This document shows positions 37,161-47,041 of a DNA stretch of 64,000 nucleotides, piece by piece. The translations under genes and the position numbers were made by a program. Every line of letters begins with the position of its first letter. The stretch's first letter is position 1. The stretch is from Calonectria ilicicola. Taxonomy: Eukaryota > Ascomycota > Sordariomycetes > Hypocreales > Nectriaceae. The stretch lies in NCBI GenBank assembly GCA_020809705.1, contig CP085825.1, forward strand, positions 5,518,001 through 5,582,000. The letters are read 5' to 3'. Under the pieces are notes generated by a model. It made no database searches and had not been told where the DNA came from. It worked only from the letters and a program-made list of their open reading frames with translations.

Positions 37161-37202
37161 TCGAAGACACGGACGGCGGGGTCGAAGACACGGACGGCGG
37201 GG
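37161..37202. repeat. 21-bp direct tandem repeat (two copies)
   Basis: Two exact adjacent copies of a 21-base unit beginning TCGAAGACACGG, at 37161-37181 and 37182-37202, just upstream of the eIF4G start. In the eIF4G frame each copy encodes a seven-residue Ser/Pro/Thr-rich unit. Confidence 0.9.
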
Positions 37203-38370
37203 TGAAGGCGGGTCGAGCAGCGACGAAGTCGGAGACTCGAGATGAGGCCGGGAGGGGTCGCGGTGATTATTACGCGATCAAGAGCGACAAGTAGTCAACA
37301 CGGCGGCTTGACGATTAAAGTCAAGAGAGGCCGAACGAAGACAGAAAACCAAGGAGTGAAGGTCAAGGTCGACTGGAGCCGATCGCAGGCGTCTGAGACA
37401 GGCTACGATCCGGCGCGGCAGCGACGAAGGAGGAAACAAAAGAATCCAAAGGGACAGTCCTTTTGGTGTTTCAAAAAAAAACACAGGACAATTTTCCAAT
37501 GCTTATGCAAATGGAAATGTGGTCGGGTGAGAAGAATTTCCACCGGACCAGGGAGGTTGTTTGAGTGGTGAGGGTTTGGAAGGAGTCGGCAAAAAAATTT
37601 GGGCAGCGGCATCAGATATGGGCAGGAAGGGGCGAGGGAGGGGGGGTGTCTACGAAAAAAAAAAAAAAAAGAGCGCCCAGGGCTAGGTGGTCAGGGCTGT
37701 CTACTGCCCGTCACTGTCCGAGTTTAGGTACATATCGCTGTCTTGCCAACATGATATTCACACCGTGCCGCCTCTCAGAAACCTCCACGCCTTGAACAGT
37801 GTGGTCAGCGTGTCAAGTTCCCTGGCACGGTGTACAGGAACCCTGGGGCGACCCACGCCAACCGGGCCCAAAAAGCCACGGCCGCTGAATCCCCGGGTCG
37901 CTCTTGCCCTCCAAGCTGGTAAGTAATTGAAGTACCTTTACTTTTGTTTCGTAGGATATGTCCGAAGGCTGTGGCGGTGTCGATTAGGCACCAGAATGTA
38001 GGTTTTTTCTGGTTTCTCCTCTACGGATGGCACAGCTCTCTTGCTTGATTTGTAATGGCGTTCAGTCCAGTTCGAAGAACAGCTTCTTTGGTGTCTTGCT
38101 TGAGAGAGTGGGATGAGATGGAGTTGGGTTGGGGATTGGCTATGGTATTTTCTCCATCCATTTGCCCACAAGGCCACAAGGGGGGCTCTCGGTTGCTACG
38201 TCAATCCCCGCGGGAGAGGGCACGCTAGCACGAGATCCATTATGTACCCACTCTACCATTCAGATATCGTCTAGAACCTCAGTGGGTGACATGGCGGGGC
38301 TTGCCAGAGGCAAAGTAGGGACAGGTTGAATGGAAAGTAATGAATAACTTTTGTTTTAAAAAAAAAATAA

Positions 38371-38389
38371 ATAATAATAATAATAATAA
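38371..38389. repeat. (ATA)n microsatellite
   Basis: Six ATA units in intergenic DNA, preceded by an A-rich run. Confidence 0.85.
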
Positions 38390-40201
38390 GCTGCCAATAT
38401 TAAAATAAGCACCAGTTCATACGTGCAAGAGCTAGGAAAACTAGTAAAGGGGAAAGGGAGTAATGTGAAAAAGCACAATTGCTTTTGACTCTTATCATTA
38501 CGAGTACGAGATCCCAGGACCGCTGTGCGCCACAGGCCAGCTCACAATTGCAGCCAGTGTCAGTCAGTGATGATAATTGCAGCCTTATCCTGAGGTCTAG
38601 GACGCACGAGGCACGTGGTAAATATGCATGGTCGTGTATCGAGTTTGCATTGTCGTATTGCCCATCTTTCGCCACTAGATTTAGGCTTATGCGACAAGGG
38701 ATGAAGTGTACTGCGACAATGAATCTCGCTGTAAAATGAGTCGTATAAATATGAGTCCCTCTAATCCCCGTCATCTCTCTCATTTATGTCTATTATTTTT
38801 CATCGACTGGGCTTGAAGTCTCCTTTTTTTTTTCCCTCCTTCTTTCTGCCAAAAAAAAAAAAATCAGCCCCACGCCATTTGTGCATTCTTCTTTCAGGAT
38901 GGAGGGAGGATGTCCGATTAGCGATATCTGACAGGGAACCCAGCCCGGCGAGTCTGACCACGACGATGAATCAGTGCTACGGGCTCCCCAGCAGCAGTCA
39001 TGTTTTAGCAAAAAGGTCATTTCCTTTCCCTCTTTGCAGATGTAATGCGATAATTCCGGACCCTCAATTCTACAATAGATGACTTTGGAGAGGGATGATG
39101 TAATAATTTCGAAATATGACAGCGATCGACCGGCTAGCTGCCGCTGGGCGCCCATCGCCACCGGTTTTCTGAATGGGTCACCACCGTGCCGGTAATTCAG
39201 CGCAATGCTGTGCTGTGGCAGGACTACCACTGTTTGTACAAATGCGTCTATCTCAGTCAGCCTACGGCTGGGCGAGGGTGACAGCGCTGAATGGCAGGGG
39301 ACAAGGATCGTTCGAGTCAGAGGCCCAGAGCCAACTACTAATCCAATTGCGCGGTGAAAGGGAGACAGAACCCAAGCCGTGCACGTCCGAGCCCGCGCCA
39401 TGTCACAATTTGAGACTATCGCCCGGAGCATGGAATGAGTGCGCATCCGCGCATCCAGGATCCTAATCAAACACCCAAGATGAGAGGGTATGCACGTGCC
39501 ATAGCTTGACTCTATCGCCGTCGACGTTCCATCAAAAACAGACGAGGCGCTAAGGTGATAGAGAATGGGTTCAACGGGACAAAGGGAGTCTCAACAAGAA
39601 CCAGGAGGGCTAATGGTGAATCGAAGGAGGGTCCGTTCATCCGCCCATTCATTTATTCCATGGTTCCATGCCATGCCCCTTCGCCATCATCTTGACCATC
39701 GCCATTGTTGTCACGACGCAGTAAACAGCTTGAGCTGGGTGGGGTTGTTCGAATGGAGAAAGAACGTTGGATTCACCACAACCATTCCCAGTGTCGTACA
39801 TCAAGGGCAGTACGCTAGTGCACCTGAGCGAGCGGATGAATGGCCAGCCTCTCAGCATCAGCAGAGAATCAATCGTTCGGTTCCTTTTCGCCTACTCCCT
39901 GTCCACGATGGCACCCCAACCAACCAACAAACACATGTTGCTTGGGTCGAGGATTTTCTTCACTCCGGTATTTGTACCAAATTAGTCGCCTCCTCTCCTC
40001 CACATTGTGCTACGCCACGCCACATGCGCAAAATAGTGACTCATTCCTCTGGGCCACAGCGTCCCTCCTGTCAGCCCACTAGGATCGATCCTCTCTCGGT
40101 TCGCTGATGAAGGCACACTGCCAACGGAACCCCATCCCGAGTCCCACCTCGCTCAGCGACCGCACAAAACTCTCCCCATCTATGTGAATAATATCAGGCC
40201 G

Positions 40202-40219
40202 TTTTTTTTTTTTTTTTTT
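40202..40219. repeat. T18 homopolymer
   Basis: Eighteen consecutive T in the large gene-free region; no associated gene or element is visible. Confidence 0.85.
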
Positions 40220-41976
40220 GCGTTCTTTTTATCGACTCTAGCGTTTCGAGGGTCCTTTACCCACCACCCACCAGGGTCTGATCCAAACCAAACCCACAGA
40301 GGAACGCACTTTTTTTTATCCATGTGACCGGTTCGATACTCTGGAGTGAGTAATGTGCCACCAAGAGTCGCGGGCCAACGCGTGTAAGCCGCATTGTAAT
40401 CACACTGTCTCAAACCCCTCTCGGACACCAGTGTTTTCGACCCGGCTAGATTTGCCTGGCCACGCGGGATGGCACAAATATGGATAACAGAGTACAAAGC
40501 GATACAGAGCACAAGATGAACTACTATCATGTCCAAAACAGATGTCGTACCGATACTAGCACTCCAATTTCCTGGCTAACAATATTCATTCGCTCGTATA
40601 CTCGACCCATGCACATGATTTGTGCCATCACAAATACAAAAAGCCCCTAATGAGGTAGTTCAAGTTCTCCTATGCTCCCGGCTCTAAGTCTGTACAATGA
40701 CCGACTTTTTGTTCATAACATATTATTATGACATGGATACCCGAAGTTCATAAATCAAAGTTCCAGTGCCAGCAGCTGTGATGTGTGCTTTAGCACCCAA
40801 ACAAGGCTTTCCCTGCTTCATACGGAACCGGAAGGGTTTGCGCGGATTGTCCGGCTTGTCTTAGATTTCCAGGTGCCCCATCAGCGCAGAAAGTAGTTTA
40901 AAACACTTGGGCTACTCAGGCGGATCACATCAGGCTTCCACGGTGTAATGAGACCAACCGACGTCTTGCCATCAAATTGCCGCTGCCGCTGCAGTGGTTA
41001 TCAGCTCTGCGGTAGCTGCAGCACAAATCCGCAACGGAGATGGTCACAAACCTCAAAGCAAGGCGCTTATCGGTGAAACCCGCCTCTGGATCTACACTAC
41101 GTGTTTGGTCTGTGGTGCTCAGCTGACAGGGCCGTCATCCAGCTCCGTGCTGTAACATCTCCCAATCTGACTAGCAAGCATGTGTCACATCTCAGCCATC
41201 CAGCATGTCTCTGCATCGTTCCGCATCGTTCTGCAACGTAAGCCAGCTTTTTTTTTTTTTACAAGTGGCAAACATGATCGGTCTGCTCGGCTCCATTCCA
41301 TCCAGCATGCTAGCACCCAACCAACCAAGTCGTGCAGTTCTACTAAGAAATAGCATCTCGAGAACTTGACCATGTGGACGCCCTCACCAGCTGGCCATGA
41401 CGTGTCACTTCATTCTTTTCTGAAGCAATGCCCCTTTTCCCCATACCACTATTGCCTGTCCATTCACTACCCTCCCGTGAACACCGACTTTGCCAGCTAT
41501 CTTGTCTTAAATCACGTTGGCCTACCTGACCGCTTATTGGGAGCACTGACTTGCCCAACATGCTCCTTCACCCCACGTCTCTCGTCCGCACTGCTTCGTC
41601 AATGAATAACTTGCCTTGGAACTATACAGATCTAATCCTCAGGGCTAAATCACCTCCACTCCATCATTATTTCCTAGAAGAACTTCAAGCATCTTCCATG
41701 GTCAATAGCGCAAAGTTATTGTTCAGTCTTGAACGCTCTGGGAAATAATAATGTTTCTCTTCTTTACAAATCAGTAGATCACGGACCTGCAATCCCCCCA
41801 TATATGTATCATACACTTGGTCAGCATCACACGCCCAAATCAACAATTTAATCCCTCTTCGGAATACACTTAATTCGTTCCAGCGCCTTTTTCTTATGCT
41901 GATTTCTTCCACGTTTTACAAATGTAGCTCAATGCCAGTCCAGTACGCCCCCATCCTTGTTCATTACTTGAGAAAT

Positions 41977-44900
41977 TCACTCCCCTTCCCGCACCTCAAG
42001 AATATCAGCTTCAACTTGTTCTCCACCATCATCGTAATATGTTTCCTCGCCAGCTTCAAGCTCCTCTGCAATGGGCTCAGGGACCCCAGCGGCACCTTGC
42101 TCAGCTTGCAGTTGCTTCATCTTGGTGTTGGTCATCTCGAATACATATTGTCCCAAGTGCTCCACGCCCTCCATTGGTACCTCACCCTCGACACTTCCGT
42201 CTCCCTCAATTGCATCCCTGTCCGTTGGCCATAACTCTCCTGTAACAAGCATGAGTTTATCCGGTCTCTGTAGCAAAGTATCAAACGCAGGGCGGAGTTC
42301 AGGACAGGCTTCAAACACCTCGCGTCGTCCTAAGATATATAGACCTAGTCGAGCACGTGATAAAGCCACGGTCATACGACGGACATCACGAAGATAGCCC
42401 ACTCGCGATGTACGGGTAAGAGACAAAATAATGTCTAAATTCCAACAATTAGTTACCTTGAGATGTTTTCATGGAGCTGGACACATAAGAAAATATACTT
42501 ACAATCATTTTGCTCGCCCTGATACTTATCCACTGTGGCTACTGCCTTGGGGAGACCAAATACGGGATTCCGGGCACATCGATGAGCAAGCACATCTTTG
42601 ACCAGAGCCCGTTGACCAGCATAAGTCGTAAGAATGGTAATTTTATCTCCTGGGTAGCCAAGTAAACGCATGTACTGGTAAATCGCCACCGCGTACTCGG
42701 CCTCACCCAGGTTCTGGACAAAGTGAGGGGTAGGTTCGGATTCGCCGCGTCCCTTGTAATTGGGAACGTTAATAAACTGGTAATCAAACTTGAATCCAGC
42801 ATTTGCCTTGACGAATTGCGGGTTGCTCTGCACATTTGGAAGGTTGTCCAAATTCTTGTATCGCCATTGATACAAAGTTGCAATGGACGGGCGAGCACGG
42901 CCCTGTTGATCTAATGTAATGGGAGGAACACCAAGTCGAACCAATCGCGAGAACAGCGATTGCTCCAAGTTGGCGTAATGGCGGAACGCAAGACTTTGAA
43001 TGACTGGGGAGTTCTGGTAGTGATCACCACACAACACAACTCGCTGGAGTGGCATCCTTCCCGCTACTGGTTTCTGCATTGCCATGGGGATGAAGGTTTC
43101 AATCTCAGTAATCTGAGCGGCCTCTTCCATTATGACGTTGTCGTAATGGAATTGGAGAGACGCAATCTCGCCTCTACGAATAGCTGCATGCGTTGTTGTC
43201 ATGGCAATAATACGAGCCTCACTAGTGAGCAAGTAGTTCGCTTTATCACGATCCCTCCGCAGAATCTCGAACGGCAACGCGTCAGCTAGTTCCGAGAATA
43301 TTTTGGAGATGTGACGGTGACAACCGTTCGCAATATCCAAAATCTGTTCTCTGCTGCCATCCTCTGGGAACAGGGGTTGGGGAGCATCAGAGAAGTATGA
43401 GTGGAAGGGGAACGCCTCGACGATTGAAGCAGTCGTCGAATCCTCGACCTCTGCAGCTTGCAGAAACTTTTTCCATAGTGGCACAATATAGACCGTATTG
43501 AAGTATCCAGCCGTCTCGGCCGAATTTTCATGGGCACCTGGGGCTCCAATACTGGCCGCAAGCTTCTTTACTTCGACAAGATAACGATCCCGGTTTTCCA
43601 ACAGAGACTCAACACGCCCGTGCTTACTAAAGTTGCCTTCAGTGTCAAGTTCCTCTTCACCATGTCCAAGACGTAGCAGATGCCGTTCATCGATGTCCAG
43701 GGCAACAATCTTGGCAAACAGCTGGTTGAGGGCCTGGTTGCTATGCGCAATGAGCAAGGTCTTTTGTTCAGGGAAGTTGTGATATATGTTGCTGATGATT
43801 TGAGTGGCCACATCGGTCTTACCCGTTCCGGGAGGGCCTACAATAACCGTCAGGCCTGGCTGTGTGCCAGACATAATAGCCTCAACCTGAGCTGGAGTAA
43901 ATCGAATAGAATTCTTTCGCGGAGTGTTGATGGGGTAAGGCCCAGAGTTAGGAGGTGTATATGTAGAGGCTTTGAGGGTCTCGATCTCAGATATCAAAGC
44001 GGGGTCTGCATCACGGCGACGCTTCTTGGATGGTTTGGCTCCTTTTGGCTCTTCTGCCTTATCAACGGCTTCCAGCACGTACGGAGGTCCAAAGCTTTCT
44101 GTAACTTCATCGCCTGGGTCAATGATCTTTCCAGGCATGCTCTCTGTCAAGTGCTGAAAGTCTAAGAACGTATCTCTAAAATCGATCCTCTTGACTCGGG
44201 TTGAGAGGTTTTTGTACGAAGCACCAGCAGGGTCTCCGTATCCAAGGAATACCTCATGAAACCATGAAGGGAGCGGTAGCTCGGACAAAGCAAGGCTGCG
44301 AATTGATTCGAGGACCGGTTTAAAATTGTTCTCTCTCCTGCCACGTCGAAGAAGCAAGTTGATTCCAGCATAAACGTCGGGTTCCCCGGCTGATGCTTTC
44401 TCCGCATCCCTAGCGTAGGTCTGAGGGTCAAACTTCAACTGAATGCGCCGTTTGCTATCCAAATTACTAGCACCATCTCTGACCAGACGGCCCTTATCAT
44501 CTGTGATTTGAAGAATCTCCGCTGCCCGAACGGTTACCACTCCCAGTGTCTCGGACTCTGTTAAAACTTCACCGTTATTTGCAACAGATTTAGCAGGAGG
44601 CTCGATGTGAAGGAGAAACACGACATCGTCCTGTCGAAGGGAATCCCACTCTCGGCGCACCCCCTCTCCCAGCCGCCGCACATCAACGATCACCTCGGCT
44701 CGAACCATTGATGGTACCTCGCTACCAACGAGTGCGGGAACGACCTCCAATAATGCTGGCTTTGAGATGGGCATGGCCATCTTCGTGAATCCAGCAAAGT
44801 GCGTTTCGCCGGGTCGCTTCGGCTCCGGGCGCAGTCGGCGCAAAGCAGCTTCAATGTCCTTGCGAACTCCATAGAATGACTCGCAGCGATATAGAACCAG

Positions 44901-46515
44901 TGCTCTCCATAGAAAATCGCCAACAGAAAGATATTGTAGGTTCAACTTGGGGAAAGCCATAGGATGCGATCCATCGTAAGTCTCTGCCTGTTGGAAGCTA
45001 TTATCGAAAAGCGACTTTTCTGTTGGCATCAAGCTCATGATGCGTGCCTTCTCCTGAAAGGTATTCCTCCGCTCAAAGGTAGTCAGAAGCACCTCAAGCA
45101 GAAGCTTCTGCGTGACTGGAAGGTTGAGACTGTCGGGATAGGATGTACGGAGGTCAAGCAAAGTCATGAGTTGAGTAATTTCCTCGTCTGTTAGTGGTTC
45201 CAGGAGTGCCTCCAGTTCTTCCCTTTTATCAATAGCACCATAGTTGGACAATGCGAGAACTGTGAGTTTGTCCTTGAAGTACTTCAACGAAATCCGCTGA
45301 AGTCGTCCGAGCGATGCGCAATGCTTTTCAAAGGCCTGGGTCTCGCTTTGTTGAACACCCGTCTGGTCATCAATAGAAAAATAAGTGTAATGAGACAGGA
45401 GAACGTGAAGTTCGCGGAGAAGGGTATTCTCCTCGTCATGATACGCTGGCGACAATTTCATAGCCGGGATCAAATTGAGGTCTTGAATTAAGGTATTCAC
45501 ATAACGCCGTGTAGGAAGCTGGCTCTGGAGATCAGATATAAACTCGACAAATCGTTCGCAGTACAGAACTTGGTCTATTGTATTTTTAGCACTTTGTAAA
45601 CGCCTGAAGGGTGAAGCTTGCTCACCTGGTTTGCTATTTTCCACATAGAGAAGGCCAAGAAAATCTAAAAGAAGAGTATAAAGCCAGGATCGCTCAAACC
45701 GAAGGCGAGCCTTGGTTACATCATCGGCAGCATCAAAGCGCTTATGTGCAGCTTTCCACGCCTTTCTCAAGTGGGGTGTCTGGTCGAGCTTGGCCTCTCG
45801 CATATTTTCGGTGGACAAATTATGCCAGATACCAATTGAGACTAATGGAGCGCATTCTTTTCTTACTATTGCACAGTCAAGACTCTGAAAGGCATAGATC
45901 AGGAAGCAGAGTAGCTGCGTTCTGAGAGTGGCTGAGAGAGTTCGGTCGAGCATCATCGAGAGAAGGCGACGGAAGAGTGATGAGAAATCTGCAGGCCTGT
46001 CTTCAAAGAGAGCTATAAAAAATATTAGCAAGATACTTTGCGATCAGCATGTCATTTCCTTACACCAGGTTTCGAGATGCTCTCGCCTTTTGACGTTGGC
46101 AACGAGCGCGATCAACAAAACGTGAAAGTTGGAGGCTTCATCATTATATCCAGGCCACAAGTAGCTAGGGAAAAAATCAGTTGTCAGTGTCAAATGCATT
46201 TATACATTGTGTTTGCGTATGCGCGTACCTCTCCAATGTCTGCAGACTCTCGAGCAATAGGAGAGACTTGTACTGGAAGCCCTCCCGCTCAAGCTGGTCC
46301 CAGATACTTTGCTTGAGGACATCATTCTTAACCTTCGGCTTGGCCGGTTTCTTTGTCTGCTTCAGCCAGTGTTTCCGCGCGACCTGGACAAACGAGTGTT
46401 CTTCTTCCTCAACTTCAGCGGGGGTTGGGCGTCCATCAACGGTCTCCTGCTGAGGTTCGGGCTGCTTCTGGGCCTTTGCAGCACCGCTGCCCTTCAGGCG
46501 CTTCACGTTAGGCAT
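41977..46515 (-). CDS. aqr: Intron-binding protein Aquarius (spliceosomal SF1 helicase)
   Basis: A 1434-residue RNA helicase of the Upf1-like SF1 family. Aquarius binds the intron upstream of the branch site in the spliceosome and is linked to R-loop removal and snoRNP assembly; the fission yeast relative is Cwf11. Exons are 46515-46229, 46164-46064, 46012-45626, 45574-42503 and 42434-41977. Splicing gives ETWSLFEDRP, SKPDQVLYCERF and GEQNDYIILSL, each fitting the family. The N-terminal half is the armadillo-like region (SQLPTRRYVNTLIQDLNLIP). Helicase motifs follow: I GPPGTGKT near residue 838, II MEEAAQ, III GDHYQNSPVI, then QGRARPS, YQGEQNDY (motif V) and VALSRARLGLY (motif VI). All are intact, so ATPase activity is expected. 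The tail is acidic (EEELAGEE-like composition). Length is close to the human protein (1485). It is divergent from THO1 with 526 bases between start codons. Confidence 0.95.
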
Positions 46516-47041
46516 TGTCGCAAGTTTCTTGTCGCGTCATGGGTTAACAGGCGTCGTCGGCAGGGCGATAGTGGCTAGGAAATCGCGAGCAATCGTGATG
46601 GAGGCTCGAAGCGGATGTTAAAATGGAAATTTCGCGAGCCGCAAGTGTGACGCTTCTTCATGCACCTACAGGCGCCCACCAAAATTTCAGCCTCGCAGGG
46701 ACCCACCGTCGCGCATCATAGGTACCGCTTTCGCGTAAGTACTTGTTCTGCAGCTTAAAACAACTAATATCTTCAGGTACCCAAACAAGTTGGAGACTTT
46801 CGCGCCGTATTGTCAACTTCAGCCTTCCCAGCTCCGAATATCTGTACCACAGCGATCAGCACCATCTCTTTCACGCGACATCATAGAACCCTCCCCGTCC
46901 TCCCTCTCGAACGACACCCCCGTCGCCGAACCGATCAAATACCGGCGCCCGGGACATTACAAGCTCTTCTCCCATTTCAGCTGTCACTTCATAACATTGG
47001 CAATCTCCTTGCCCACGCAAGGGCCGCTTTGCTCGCTCAAG
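46516..47041. promoter_or_regulatory. Shared divergent promoter, Aquarius and THO1
   Basis: A 526-base segment between the start codons of Aquarius (-) and THO subunit 1 (+). It must hold both promoters and leaders. The THO1 frame stays open upstream to a Met at 46790, but that stretch is leader-like in composition. Confidence 0.65.

Larger units (their letters stand above)
37069..41976. other. Large gene-free region
   Basis: About 4.9 kb between eIF4G (-) and the 3' end of the Aquarius gene (-). It should include the eIF4G promoter and 5' UTR at its left end. It holds A16 at 37655-37670, an (ATA)n microsatellite at about 38371-38389, T18 at 40202-40219 and T13 at 41248-41260. Open frames of up to 225 codons exist but show no domain, composition or splice structure of a real protein. 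A noncoding RNA gene cannot be excluded by eye. Confidence 0.5.

Noticed and set aside
38793..39470. 225-codon - strand frame in the large gene-free region
   Set aside because: No domain, ends in a Lys/Glu string derived from a homopolymer-rich tract, and no supporting introns.
39565..40107. 180-codon + strand frame in the large gene-free region
   Set aside because: His/Pro/Ser-rich translation without recognisable domain; overlaps other frames of similar quality.
40325..40360. GGTTCGATAC, similar to a tRNA B box
   Set aside because: No acceptor stem, D-arm or anticodon arm could be folded around it.
46790..47041. 84-residue in-frame N-terminal extension of THO1
   Set aside because: The stretch is leader-like in composition; the ATG at 47042 has good context and fits the usual THOC1 start.
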